Part shown: piece by piece, positions 15,635 to 23,902 of the stretch
Layout: every line of letters starts with the position of its first letter
Numbering within the stretch: position 1 is the first letter of the stretch
DNA from: Oligoflexia bacterium
GTDB taxonomy: Bacteria; Bdellovibrionota; UBA1018
Assembly: GCA_903881565.1 (NCBI GenBank)
Contig: CAIRTR010000267.1
Location: forward strand, 1 to 36,761
Direction: 5' to 3'
DNA length: 36,761 nucleotides
The notes under the pieces: model-generated
Seen by the model: only the letters and a program-made list of their open reading frames with translations
Databases searched by the model: none
What the model was told of the DNA's origin: nothing
Translations under genes and position numbers: made by a program

Positions 15635-16909
15635 TTACCGACGACTCCGGCCCCAATCACCTGACACCTGGCCTTGAGGTCTCCCGCGAGCCCCTTGATA
15701 TCCAGGACGAGAACCCGGACGCCGAGGGCCCCCCCCGCCACCACCGCCACCGGAGCTCTTTTTCTCTGGCTCTAAACCATCTGGGGTCGTGAGAACGGGA
15801 ACTCGTTGCCGAATCAAGCGCTCAATATCGGATAGGTAAGAGCGCTCTTCAGCAGAGCAAAACGAAAAGGCCATTCCGGAGTTTCCCGCGCGAGCGGTTC
15901 GCCCGATGCGATGAACGTAACTTTCGGGAACATTCGGAATATCATAATTAAACACATGCGAAACGCTATCGATATCAATCCCGCGAGCGGCGATGTCGGT
16001 TGCGACCAACACGCGCGTTGCGCCGGTTTTAATTCCATCTAAGGCCCGCTCACGCGCTCCTTGGGACTTATTGCCATGAATCGCAGCAGCACCAATTTGC
16101 GCGGCAACCAGGGATTCAGCGACGCGATTGGCATCACGCTTGGTTCGCGTAAACACAAGAGAGCGAGTGACGCGAGCGTCACCCAAGAGATGAATCAACA
16201 ATGAGGTCTTCAACCTTTTGTCGACGTGGAAAATCTTTTGCGAAACTTTTTCGGCCGTCGAAGCAACGGGCGATACTGCCACGCGTGCTGGGTTCGTAAG
16301 AATCTGCACCGCCAATTTATTAATTTCGGGCGGCATCGTTGCCGAGAAGAAAAGTGTTTGCCGCTTCTTAGGCAAGGTCTCAATAATGCGACGAACATCA
16401 TGAATAAAACCCATATCAAGCATTCGATCGGCTTCATCCAAGACGAGCGTCTCGAGCGTGTTGAAGCGAATCAGCCGTTGCTGCATCAGATCGAGTAAAC
16501 GTCCGGGAGTGGCGATCACGATGTCCACGCCACGGCGAATGGCCGCGGCCTGGGGGTTTTGGCCAACGCCACCAAAAATGACCGTATTGCTAATTCTCAG
16601 GCCTTTGCCGTAATTCGTAAAGCTCTCACCAATTTGAGAAGCAAGCTCGCGAGTGGGGGTCAGAATCAGAACGCGAATTCCCATCGTCCGTGGATCGGTT
16701 GCGACTCCACGCTGCGCAAGCAGTTGAAGGATCGGAAGTGCAAAGGCTGCGGTTTTTCCCGTCCCGGTTTGAGCGCAGGCCAAAAGATCATGCCCACTTA
16801 AAATCTTGGGAATCGCCTGTAGCTGAATCGGCGTAGGGGTTTCATACCCTTCGGCTTGAACAGCTTTAAGGATGGGTTCGATTAATTGAAGATCACTAAA
16901 TTTACTCAT
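15635..16909 (-). CDS. rhlE: DEAD-box ATP-dependent RNA helicase, RhlE type
   Basis: This 424-residue protein carries all core motifs in order: Q motif [12 protein letters not shown], motif I AQTGTGKT, Ia [10 protein letters not shown], motif [13 protein letters not shown], motif [20 protein letters not shown] and [10 protein letters not shown]. The C-terminal tail (from about residue 385) is Gly/Arg-rich, including eight consecutive glycines encoded partly by a run of eight C on the plus strand (15730-15737), a possible slippage site. RhlE proteins remodel RNA in ribosome maturation and decay. It is downstream of ybiT and overlaps it by 4 bp (ATGA). Confidence 0.93.
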   Translation of the reverse strand: MSKFSDLQLIEPILKAVQAEGYETPTPIQLQAIPKILSGHDLLACAQTGTGKTAAFALPILQLLAQRGVATDPRTMGIRVLILTPTRELASQIGESFTNYGKGLRISNTVIFGGVGQNPQAAAIRRGVDIVIATPGRLLDLMQQRLIRFNTLETLVLDEADRMLDMGFIHDVRRIIETLPKKRQTLFFSATMPPEINKLAVQILTNPARVAVSPVASTAEKVSQKIFHVDKRLKTSLLIHLLGDARVTRSLVFTRTKRDANRVAESLVAAQIGAAAIHGNKSQGARERALDGIKTGATRVLVATDIAARGIDIDSVSHVFNYDIPNVPESYVHRIGRTARAGNSGMAFSFCSAEERSYLSDIERLIRQRVPVLTTPDGLEPEKKSSGGGGGGGGPRRPGSRPGYQGARGRPQGQVSGDWGRSRR

Positions 16910-18531
16910 AGATTCTTTCCCTGTTTCCAGGCGGGTTCCGCAGTTCCCAGTTTAATTGAAATATATTCTTCGTAAGACTTCTCGTGATCAACCACCCCGC
17001 GTGCGCCCACTTCGATGACTCGGTTGGCGACCGTTTGGATGAACTGTTGATCGTGAGAGGAAAATAAAACGGTCCCGGGGAAGCGAATAAGGCCGTTATT
17101 GACAGACGTAATAGATTCGAGATCCAAGTGATTGGTAGGGCCGTCCAAAATCAGGACATTGGCATCGATCAACATCATGCGCGAAAGCATACAGCGAACG
17201 CGTTCGCCTCCGGAGAGCACTTTGGTTTTCTTGGTGGCTTCATCGCCCGAAAAGAGCATCCGGCCGAGAAAACCCCGAACATAGTTTTCGTTTTGATCCG
17301 TCGAAAACTGGCGTAGCCAGTCGATCAAATTCAAATCAATGTCATCAAAAAATTTGCCGTTGTCCTTTGGGAAGAACGATCGCGAAGTGGTCACGCCCCA
17401 GGTGAAGGTCCCTGAGTCTTGTTTCATGTCGCCGGCCAGGATCGCCAACAGGGTAGTGGTCGCAAGCTCGGTGTCACCGATAAATACGGTTTTATCTCCC
17501 TTTTTTAATGAAAAACTCACTTTGTCAAAAATCTTTACGCCATCAATCGACTTAGAGAGATTCTCCACGCGCAACAACTGATCGCCCGCCTCACGCTCGG
17601 CTTTGAATCCCACGAAAGGATATTTACGGGTCGAGGGACGGATGTCATCAAGAGTTAATTTCTCAAGCTGCTTTTTTCGCGAAGTGGCTTGGCGTGATTT
17701 AGAAGCATTGGCACTGAAACGGGCGATGAACGCTTTGAGTTCTTCAGCCTTGTCTTCGGTGCGCTTCTTCTTCTCTTGCTGCTGCTTCAAAGCCATTTGA
17801 GAAGACTCGTACCAGAAGTCGTAGTTGCCGGTATAAAGTTGGATCTGGCCAAAATCGATGTCGGCCATATGGGTACAAACTTGATTGAGAAAATGCCGGT
17901 CATGCGAGACCACAATGACGGTCTTTTCAAAATTGAACAGGAACTCCTCTAACCAACGAATCGCCGGAATATCCAAGTGATTGGTTGGTTCATCAAGCAA
18001 TAAAATATCGGGTTGACCAAAGAGTGCTTGAGCGAGCAAGACTTTGAGTTTTTCGTTATCCCGCAGCTCGCGCATGAGCTTGTCGTGAAGATCGGTTTTG
18101 ATTCCTAAGCCAGCCAAAAGAACTGCGGCATCACTCTCAGCTTCCCAACCGCGGAGTTCTGCAAACTGACCTTCGAGCTCGCCTGCGCGCACGCCATCGG
18201 CTTCAGTGAAGTTTTCTTTGGCATAAAGGGCGTCTTTTTCTTCGATGACTTGATTAAGACGGGGTTCGCCCAAAATGACTGTTTTCAAAACTGAAACATC
18301 TTCAAATGAAAAGTGATCTTGTCGTAAGAACGAGATTCGCTCGCCAGGGGTAACTGAAACAGTCCCTTTGTCGGATTGCAATTCGCCCGATAGAATTTTT
18401 AGAAATGTCGATTTACCCGCGCCGTTAGCGCCGATGAGCCCATAACAGTTTCCGGCAATGAACTTGATGTTGACGTCGTCAAATAACTTTTGGCTTCCGA
18501 ATCCTAAACTAATTCCTGCGGTGCTGATCAC
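16906..18531 (-). CDS. ybiT: ABC-F ATPase, YbiT type, with degenerate second ATP site
   Basis: ABC-F proteins are soluble, have two ABC domains and act on the ribosome rather than transporting. Domain 1 has a good Walker A ([11 protein letters not shown]) and [11 protein letters not shown]. An acidic/basic interdomain linker follows ([20 protein letters not shown]). In domain 2 the Walker A reads [13 protein letters not shown], lacking the P-loop lysine; the signature LSGGERVR is intact; the Walker B region is [11 protein letters not shown], with Gly for the catalytic Glu. The GTG at 18531 starts [20 protein letters not shown], matching the YbiT N-terminus; a longer frame from 18627 adds 32 unrelated residues. 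It is co-transcribed with rhlE. Confidence 0.88.
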   Translation of the reverse strand: MISTAGISLGFGSQKLFDDVNIKFIAGNCYGLIGANGAGKSTFLKILSGELQSDKGTVSVTPGERISFLRQDHFSFEDVSVLKTVILGEPRLNQVIEEKDALYAKENFTEADGVRAGELEGQFAELRGWEAESDAAVLLAGLGIKTDLHDKLMRELRDNEKLKVLLAQALFGQPDILLLDEPTNHLDIPAIRWLEEFLFNFEKTVIVVSHDRHFLNQVCTHMADIDFGQIQLYTGNYDFWYESSQMALKQQQEKKKRTEDKAEELKAFIARFSANASKSRQATSRKKQLEKLTLDDIRPSTRKYPFVGFKAEREAGDQLLRVENLSKSIDGVKIFDKVSFSLKKGDKTVFIGDTELATTTLLAILAGDMKQDSGTFTWGVTTSRSFFPKDNGKFFDDIDLNLIDWLRQFSTDQNENYVRGFLGRMLFSGDEATKKTKVLSGGERVRCMLSRMMLIDANVLILDGPTNHLDLESITSVNNGLIRFPGTVLFSSHDQQFIQTVANRVIEVGARGVVDHEKSYEEYISIKLGTAEPAWKQGKNL

Positions 18532-18683
18532 GGGGGTACTGCCTTTCGGGGAGTGTTTGCGTAAGGATGCACATCTTATATGCATTGCGGCATTAAAGCC
18601 AGGGGTAAATTGCCGCAATGCCGACAATAATGGACAGGGTTCAGTGTGCCGTGGGTGTTATGAATTCATTAACAATTACGATG

Positions 18684-18754
18684 ACTTCTCAGAGTGCGAA
18701 GTTATGGGCCTACCCTGGGGTAGGGTGCGGGTGTAACTTCGCTCTCTGAGAAGT
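18684..18754. repeat. Dispersed palindromic element, copy 2
   Basis: The ends are ACTTCTCAGAGTGCGAAGTTA (18684-18704) and its inverse at 18734-18754, 20 of 21 positions complementary. An internal hairpin CCTACCC/GGGTAGG lies in the centre. It matches copy 1 at 9781-9851 over its whole length, with most changes in the centre. It sits between the divergent ybiT and sseA genes, just before a GTG (18756) that could be mistaken for the sseA start. Confidence 0.8.
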
Positions 18755-18791
18755 TGTGGCCAAGTATCAAGACTTGAACGAAACTGCGGGT

Positions 18792-19616
18792 ATGGAATCA
18801 CTACAAAATCCCCTTGTTAGCGCAGAATGGTTGCACGCGAACCTTAGCCACCCCGATCTTGTTATGCTCGATGCGAGCATGCAGCCGGAACTTGTGGATG
18901 GCGTCCATTATGGGATTCCGGGGGCGAGGCATTTTGATTACGACAAAAAGATTTGCGATCAGAAGAGCCCGTTGCCTCACATGATGCCGACTGCAGCCGA
19001 GTTTGAGCGAGAAGTTCGGGCCTTAGGAATTAGTGATAACTCCCTCATCGTCATTTATGACCAGCAGGGGGTTTTTGCTAGTCCCCGCGGATGGTGGATG
19101 TTCAAGGCGATGGGACACAAGTCCGTCGCGGTTCTCGATGGGGGTTTGCCTGCTTGGAAGGCCATGGGTTTTGCGGTGGAGCCTCTTGTGACTTCTTTTG
19201 TACCAGGGAATTTTACGGCTCACGCGGGCGAAGGTTTTTTCTGCGATGCCGATTTTGTGGAGCGGATCAGGAACTCAGCCGAATTTGCCCTTATGGATGC
19301 GAGATCAGAAGAGCGCTTCTACGGGCGCGCGTCGGAGCCTCGGCCGGGTTTGCGCGGAGGACATATTCCGGGTTCGATTAGTCTTCATTATGAGTGCGTG
19401 CTGGAGCAGGGGAGAATGAAAAGCGCTGAGGAGTTACAGGGGGGGTTTGCAGCAAAAATCAAGGGTCACGAAAAGCTGGTAATGAGTTGCGGGTCCGGAG
19501 TCACTGCGTGCATTCTTGCTTTAGGCGCAACACTTGCGGGATACAAGGAAATCACGATTTACGATGGCTCGTGGAGTGAGTGGGGCTTGCCGTCGTCAGG
19601 GCGGCCGGTGGAGTAA
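18792..19616 (+). CDS. sseA: 3-mercaptopyruvate/thiosulfate sulfurtransferase (two rhodanese domains)
   Basis: From the ATG at 18792 this is a 274-residue tandem rhodanese protein. The N-terminal inactive domain begins NPLVSAEWLHANLSHPDLVM then LDAS, with GIPGARHFDYDKKICD. The C-terminal domain has DARSEERFYGRASEPRPGLR, GGHIPGSISLHYE and the active-site loop MSCGSGVTACIL. The CGSGVTA loop is the 3-mercaptopyruvate sulfurtransferase type, which moves sulfane sulfur to thiol acceptors. A frame from GTG 18756 is open but adds 12 residues next to the palindromic element. The GNAT remnant follows 11 bp later behind a GGAG site, so they form an operon. Confidence 0.92.
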   Translation: MESLQNPLVSAEWLHANLSHPDLVMLDASMQPELVDGVHYGIPGARHFDYDKKICDQKSPLPHMMPTAAEFEREVRALGISDNSLIVIYDQQGVFASPRGWWMFKAMGHKSVAVLDGGLPAWKAMGFAVEPLVTSFVPGNFTAHAGEGFFCDADFVERIRNSAEFALMDARSEERFYGRASEPRPGLRGGHIPGSISLHYECVLEQGRMKSAEELQGGFAAKIKGHEKLVMSCGSGVTACILALGATLAGYKEITIYDGSWSEWGLPSSGRPVE

Positions 19617-19627
19617 CGGAGAATAGC

Positions 19628-20428
19628 ATGAACATCCGCTCCCTCGGTTACCGCACCGACCTCATCTTTACTCGCTTTGACGGACTCACCGAGGATCGTG
19701 GATCCTACCTTGTGGTCAGGACTTTTTCGAATCCAAACTATTTTTGGGGTAACCTTCTCATCTTTGAGAGCGCGCCTCGCATCGGTGACTTTGAAAAATG
19801 GACAACGCTTTTCAAAAGTTAATTTACGGACCCACGCATTTATCATCAAACATTTGCTTGGGATTGCCCTGATGGGGGTGATGGCGATGTGACTGAATTT
19901 CTCAAACACGGTTTTCGGCTGGAAAAGGGCATCGTTCTAACGGCCGAGAGGGTTCATCAACCTCAGAAGTTCCATCCATCCGTTGTCGTGAGACCACTTG
20001 AAACCGATCAGGAATGGGAAGATTCAGTCCCTATCCAAGTCGCCTGTGGAAACGACAGTCTTTCGAAAGAACAATGGGAAGGCTTTGCGCGCTCACAATT
20101 AGGACGCTACCGAAAAATGGTCCGTGCCGGTCTCGGGGCGTGGTTTGGCGCTTATTTAGGGGAAAAGCAGGTTGGAAGTTTAGGAATTTTTACCGACGGC
20201 GACATTGGTCGTTTTCAAATCGTGAGTGTGCATCCGGATTATCAGAGGCGGGGAATTTGCGGCGCGATGGTTTTCAAAACAGCGTCCCACGCATTTGAGC
20301 GAATGGGCGTTCGAACTTTAGTCATGGTGGCCGACGAAGAATATCACGCGGCCAAGATTTATGAGAGCGTGGGCTTTGCTCCAACGGAGAAAATTGTAGG
20401 GGTTTGCTGGTGGGATAAGTCTCGTTGA
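19628..20428 (+). pseudogene. GNAT-family N-acetyltransferase split by one in-frame stop codon
   Basis: The ATG at 19628, behind a GGAG site, opens NIRSLGYRTDLIFTRFDGLT and reads YWGN-like FWGNLLIFESAPRIGDFEKW to a TAA at 19820-19822. The same frame continues directly as FTDPRIYHQTFAWDCPDGGD and on through the GNAT fold (IVSVHPDYQRRGICGAMVFK, acetyl-CoA loop) to 20428. With the stop read through, it is one 266-codon protein of a GNAT family I recognise; a GAA-to-TAA change would explain it. The acetyltransferase domain could still be made from the GTG at 19889. It is either a recent pseudogene, a split gene or a readthrough case. Confidence 0.82.
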
Positions 20429-20532
20429 GACTGGCACTAACTTTGCTCTAGGGGTCCTGCCAAACTAAGCGGCAGTAGATGGAACTACCTCCCTTCTTAA
20501 TACTAACGGTAAAAAGAAAGGAGGTGATCCCT

Positions 20533-20673
20533 ATGAAGCATAATAAACGCTCTTATTATATTCATCGGCGAAGCCTGGAAAAACTAAAGCAAAAAACCTG
20601 GACTCTCTGCGTCTTAGCCAGGGTTTTGCTTTTTCTAGTGAATCTCGTTGACCACTACTTGAGACAACAGTGA
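20533..20673 (+). CDS. 46-aa basic/hydrophobic leader peptide with an extreme Shine-Dalgarno
   Basis: The ATG at 20533 follows AAAGGAGGTGATCC (20517-20530), which matches 14 nt of the complement of the canonical 16S rRNA 3' end. The peptide has a basic N-terminal half (MKHNKRSYYIHRRSLEKLKQ) and a hydrophobic helix (WTLCVLARVLLFLVNLV), ending DHYLRQQ. It spans the terminator hairpin at 20588-20634, so translation would unfold that hairpin. I do not know the family. It could be a regulatory leader peptide for the MFS gene or a small membrane protein. An in-frame ATG at 20479 exists but lacks a ribosome-binding site. Confidence 0.6.
   Translation: MKHNKRSYYIHRRSLEKLKQKTWTLCVLARVLLFLVNLVDHYLRQQ
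20588..20634 (+). terminator. Intrinsic terminator hairpin inside the leader ORF
   Basis: AGCAAAAAACCTGG (20588-20601) pairs with CCAGGGTTTTGCT (20618-20630) apart from a small bulge, with a 16-nt loop, and is followed by a run of five T (20630-20634). It lies within the 46-codon ORF, the arrangement expected of an attenuator opened by translating ribosomes. Confidence 0.6.
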
Positions 20674-20848
20674 GGAGGACTTCGGGTACAGCGTTAACCG
20701 AAGGTCACTCATGAAGAGTGCTGCTTAGTTTGGTTTTCGGACTCTTTTTCGATTATCGGTCACACCAACTCCAACCTAACCCTCGTTGCAATCGACTCCA
20801 AAGTTGATTAAGTTCGCTCGCGGGATCAACCAAGCCTAAATTAATTCT

Positions 20849-22054
20849 ATGACGCAAACTTTAACCAAAAGGTGCGGAGCACCTTTATTCTTCTTCTTCA
20901 TCGCCAGCGCCCTCTTCGGCTTCGGGATGTCCTTCTTGGGCGTCCTGATGAATCTGCGTTTTTCGGACGCAGGACTGTCGAAGTCATTGATCGGCGATAT
21001 ACAAAGTGCCTCAGCACTCGGAACCGTCTTGGTCGCATTGCCAGCCGCTGTTTTATTTGACCGGATTTCAACACGTGCCCTACTCATCGCCACTACGCTC
21101 ACAAGCGCCGCGGGTTTCTTAGCTCTCGCACTGAGCCTTGATGCACGACTCCTCTTTTTTGCTTCGTTTGTGATGGGCGCCTCTTCTGCGGTTCACGGAG
21201 TTGTCGCGGCTCCGTTTCTCATGCGCCACGCCGGGGAGAAGGCGCGCGCCGACGCCTTTAGTTTAAACTACTCAATCGAAATCGCCGCCGGAATCATCGG
21301 CACATTAGTCGCGGGGTGGTTGCCCGTTTTCCTGGTGAATCGTCTGATGAGTGGGGAGTCCGCCGCCATGATCGTCGGCGCGAGTTCCATCCTATTGGCG
21401 ACGCTCCCTTATATTGCAACCGGAGATGCGCGAAGTACAGATGGGCCAAATCAACCGATTAAATCGTATGTCTTTGATCGCAACCTCCCTCGTTTTCTCA
21501 AGATAGTTGTGCCTGACATTATGATTGGTTTTGGAGCGGGAATTACGATCCCGTTTTTAAACCTCTATTTTAAAGAGCGCTTTCATCTCGGCACAGGTAC
21601 CATCGGCACTGCACTTGCCGTATCAAACACCCTAATGCTCTTTGGTGTCCTGGCCGGGCCTCCCTTGGGGCGCCGTTTTGGGCTAATTCGCACGGTTGCT
21701 GGTAGTCAGCTTCTGTCGATTCCGTTTATGATATTACTCGCTCTCACTTACGATATTCGTATCGCCGTTGTTTGCATGATCGCACGGTCCGCACTGATGA
21801 ACATGAGCCACCCTCTGGCTCGCGCATTTCAGATGGAATGCATTCCCGCTAAAGACCATGCGACCGTAAACTCGCTTGCGATGCTTGGGTGGAACGGGAC
21901 ATGGATGCTGGGAACTTTTGTTGGCGGCCGAATCATCGGCGTCGCAGGCTTCACTTCGTCGATCTTGCTTACGTCAGCGATTTACCTGGTATCGACGCTC
22001 ACGTATCTCACCCTTTGGGCGCAGCCAAAGTATTTGAAGATTGGGAGAGGGTAG
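20849..22054 (+). CDS. Major facilitator superfamily transporter
   Basis: This 401-residue protein has about 12 membrane segments in two halves. It starts CGAPLFFFFIASALFGFGMS, with an MFS motif A-like loop at LPAAVLFDRISTRALLIATT and a second-half counterpart GPPLGRRFGLIRTVAGSQLL. The central loop is short (SDARSTDGPNQPIKSYVFDR region). The family includes drug and metabolite exporters; the substrate cannot be read. There is no Shine-Dalgarno before ATG 20849, and the structured leader at 20460-20733 lies upstream, so expression is probably controlled post-initiation. The arsR-methyltransferase pair follows in the same direction. Confidence 0.9.
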   Translation: MTQTLTKRCGAPLFFFFIASALFGFGMSFLGVLMNLRFSDAGLSKSLIGDIQSASALGTVLVALPAAVLFDRISTRALLIATTLTSAAGFLALALSLDARLLFFASFVMGASSAVHGVVAAPFLMRHAGEKARADAFSLNYSIEIAAGIIGTLVAGWLPVFLVNRLMSGESAAMIVGASSILLATLPYIATGDARSTDGPNQPIKSYVFDRNLPRFLKIVVPDIMIGFGAGITIPFLNLYFKERFHLGTGTIGTALAVSNTLMLFGVLAGPPLGRRFGLIRTVAGSQLLSIPFMILLALTYDIRIAVVCMIARSALMNMSHPLARAFQMECIPAKDHATVNSLAMLGWNGTWMLGTFVGGRIIGVAGFTSSILLTSAIYLVSTLTYLTLWAQPKYLKIGRG

Positions 22055-22125
22055 GGAAAAGCCCAATTAAATGAGTGCGTTATTTTCTAGTTGAATTAAT
22101 TGCATTGTTGTGCAAATATACAAAT

Positions 22126-22479
22126 ATGAAGAAGTTAAATCTCAGCTCCTGCTGTCCCGAATTACACCACCTGGCCTCAACCCACTTCTTTCGCGCTCTC
22201 AGCGACGAAAATCGACTACTGCTGCTTTGGCGCTTATTGACCGATGGGACCACAACTCTTACGGTGCTTGCATCTGAGATGAGTGTCGATGTCTCGGTTG
22301 TGTCACGACACCTGGCATTGCTTCGCACCTCAGGATTGGTGCAAGCCGAGAAGGACGGCCGGGAAGTCCATTTTTCAGTTGATACGCAAAAGCTGTCCCA
22401 GATTCTAAGAAATCTCGCGAACTTCATTGACCAAATCAAACCGCCAAAATCGCCCAAGCGAAAGACACTGGGCAAATAG
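22126..22479 (+). CDS. ArsR family winged-helix regulator
   Basis: Starting at ATG 22126, this 117-residue protein has a single winged helix-turn-helix: HFFRALSDENRLLLLWRLLT, then LTVLASEMSVDVSVVSRHLA, LLRTSGLVQAEKDGREVHFS. A Cys-Cys pair near the N-terminus (SSCCPEL) may bind a metal or metalloid; that is inference. A GTG at 22075 would extend it by 17 residues but has no ribosome-binding site. A TTGCA/TGCAA inverted repeat (22100-22115) upstream could be its operator. The methyltransferase starts 8 bp after its stop, so the two form an operon. Confidence 0.9.
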   Translation: MKKLNLSSCCPELHHLASTHFFRALSDENRLLLLWRLLTDGTTTLTVLASEMSVDVSVVSRHLALLRTSGLVQAEKDGREVHFSVDTQKLSQILRNLANFIDQIKPPKSPKRKTLGK

Positions 22480-22487
22480 GAGACACT

Positions 22488-23324
22488 ATGGAACTTATTC
22501 GTCGTACTGGGAAACTGCGCCCCTCCGTTGAAGATGGGATCGAACTCAGCGGCATCGAAATGCTCCACCCCGGAGGCCATGCCCTCACTCAACGCACAGC
22601 GGAGCTAGCGGGACTTGCATCCCCGGATCAAGCATCTCAAACCACTTCACGGCGTGTGCTTGATGTATCGAGCGGCCGAGGCACTCAAAGCATATTCTAC
22701 GCTAAAGAGTATGGCTGGCAAGTTACGGGCATTGACATCAATCCACTGATGGTTTCTAAATCGAAACAGAATGCGGAGCTAGTAGGAGTCGGGCACCTTG
22801 TTCAATTCGATCAGGGCGATTCGCAGAGCCTTCCTTATGCAAACGAGAGTTTTGATGCCGTCATTAATGAATGCGCGGTGGGAATTCCTGACGATCCACG
22901 CCGCGTTCTTCAAGAAATGGTGCGCGTTGCAAAGAGAGGGGCTCGTATCGTAATCCATGAATCCACCTGGATAAAACCGTTATCGCGAGAGCGGAAGATG
23001 GAACTTGCCGAGCGTTACGGGACCACACCCCTTGAGTGTGATGAATGGAAGAGCCTTTTGGAGGATGCAGGACTCAATGTCGACACGATCGAACTCACAC
23101 CTTGGTCCAAACCTGAAATGTTTTGGGCAATTCGGAGTGACCGACAACCCCGAGGATTTTCGGACATCCTGACTCTATCGGAGCGAATGACGACAATGGG
23201 GCAGATATGCAGGCAATTCGGCTGCGTGGGTGTTCTTCGAGCGTTTCAAAATGAGCGTGTGTTCACTCGGGCCGTGATGAGTGGTGAGATTGGGTATGGG
23301 ATATATTCGGGAGTGAAGAGGTAA
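22488..23324 (+). CDS. Class I SAM-dependent methyltransferase, possibly ArsM-like
   Basis: This 278-residue protein has motif I VLDVSSGRGTQSIFYAKEYG then WQVTGIDINPLMVSKSKQNA, post-I DQGDSQSLPYANESFDAVIN, and RVAKRGARIVIHES. The context with arsR and a cysteine after motif II (INECAVGIPDD) recall arsenite methyltransferases, where a cysteine sits in this region; another cysteine (PLECDEWKSLLEDAGL) lies where ArsM has its C-terminal one. The first ArsM cysteine near motif I is absent. The substrate may be a metalloid or a small molecule. The C-terminal 70 residues are unassigned. Confidence 0.82.
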   Translation: MELIRRTGKLRPSVEDGIELSGIEMLHPGGHALTQRTAELAGLASPDQASQTTSRRVLDVSSGRGTQSIFYAKEYGWQVTGIDINPLMVSKSKQNAELVGVGHLVQFDQGDSQSLPYANESFDAVINECAVGIPDDPRRVLQEMVRVAKRGARIVIHESTWIKPLSRERKMELAERYGTTPLECDEWKSLLEDAGLNVDTIELTPWSKPEMFWAIRSDRQPRGFSDILTLSERMTTMGQICRQFGCVGVLRAFQNERVFTRAVMSGEIGYGIYSGVKR

Positions 23325-23351
23325 AATCAATCTCTGACGCGCCCGGCATCA

Positions 23352-23372
23352 AAAAGGGGTCGGATCCCTTTT
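23352..23372. terminator. Bidirectional intrinsic terminator
   Basis: AAAAGGG (23352-23358) and CCCTTTT (23366-23372) enclose a 7-nt loop between the convergent methyltransferase (+) and MqsA-like (-) genes. The minus-strand side has five T, the plus side four. Confidence 0.65.
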
Positions 23373-23374
23373 AC

Positions 23375-23863
23375 CTACACCAGCTTCTGAAGCATCTCCT
23401 CGTAATTATCCTTAGCACTGCTCATCAACTCATCAGTTAAACTTCCCGCTGGGTCTGATATCGCAAATGCCTTGGGATCTGTGGCAAGCATCTTGAGAAT
23501 GTTGAACGTTTGAAACCCTGAGGTACGTGACCCTGTTTTAAGCCCAGACAAATACTCTGGGGTAATTCCAGCTCGAGCGGCCAGATCGATCTGGGAGCAT
23601 TCCTCGCGAGCCAGGATCGTTTCGACCATTTCTTTGGAGTAAGAGCGAATACTCGCTTCAATCACATGATCCAGGCGCTTGGCATCCCCGGGCCTGATTC
23701 CATGCTCTCCACAGCTTTGACATTTTAGAAGCTCAATCGGATGCACCAAGGTAACCTTCGAAAAATCCTTCCAGCGAAAAGGTCCCAGCGTCTTCGTCAG
23801 TTTCATTTCCATTTTTCCACAATTGCCGCATCGCTTGTTTTGGGTATTTTTAGTGTTTTTCAT
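23375..23863 (-). CDS. MqsA-like antitoxin: N-terminal zinc finger plus HTH
   Basis: In this 162-residue protein two CxxC pairs (RCGNCGKMEM near residue 12; LLKCQSCGEHGI near residue 49) form a YgiT/MqsA-type zinc-binding domain. The C-terminal half has an XRE-type helix-turn-helix (CSQIDLAARAGITPEYLSGL, then KTGSRTSGFQTFNILKMLAT). It follows a 64-aa gene by about 39 bp, behind a CAGGAG ribosome-binding site. MqsA-family proteins neutralise a partner toxin and repress their own operon; the 12-bp inverted repeat at 24114-24154 is the likely operator. The regulator role is well supported, the antitoxin role only by family. Confidence 0.85.
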   Translation of the reverse strand: MKNTKNTQNKRCGNCGKMEMKLTKTLGPFRWKDFSKVTLVHPIELLKCQSCGEHGIRPGDAKRLDHVIEASIRSYSKEMVETILAREECSQIDLAARAGITPEYLSGLKTGSRTSGFQTFNILKMLATDPKAFAISDPAGSLTDELMSSAKDNYEEMLQKLV

Positions 23864-23902
23864 TTTTCTTTTCTCCTGCTGGAATCACAAAACCGCCCAC
23901 AG

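Larger units (their letters stand above)
20460..20733 (+). promoter_or_regulatory. Structured leader RNA enclosing a small ORF, upstream of an MFS transporter
   Basis: A perfect 11-bp inverted repeat (CCAAACTAAGC at 20460-20470; GCTTAGTTTGG at 20723-20733) closes a 274-nt region. Inside are a CTGCC/GGCAG hairpin (20457-20475), a 12-bp stem with one mismatch pairing ACCTCCCTTCTT (20487-20498) with the ribosome-binding site AAGAAAGGAGGT (20514-20525), a 46-codon ORF, a terminator hairpin within that ORF, and CTTCGG/CCGAAG (20680-20703). Further on, AAGAGT (20714-20719) can pair with ACTCTT, followed by a T run near 20746. This resembles ribosome-mediated attenuation ahead of a drug-efflux gene, but no known class is recognised. 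Confidence 0.55.

Noticed and set aside
9781-18754. The two palindromic repeats as ends of a composite transposon
   Set aside because: The 8.9 kb between them holds ordinary chromosomal genes, no transposase and no flanking duplication.
18756-18791. GTG start for sseA giving 12 extra residues
   Set aside because: It touches the palindromic repeat, has no ribosome-binding site, and the extra residues are not in the family; ATG 18792 fits.
20460-20733. 11-bp inverted repeat as ends of a small transposable element
   Set aside because: No target duplication is visible around it, and the interior is full of nested RNA-like hairpins tied to a small ORF; an RNA stem explains it better, though mobility is not excluded.
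22075-22125. N-terminal extension of the ArsR regulator from GTG 22075
   Set aside because: No ribosome-binding site, and the extension covers the likely promoter and the TTGCA/TGCAA repeat.
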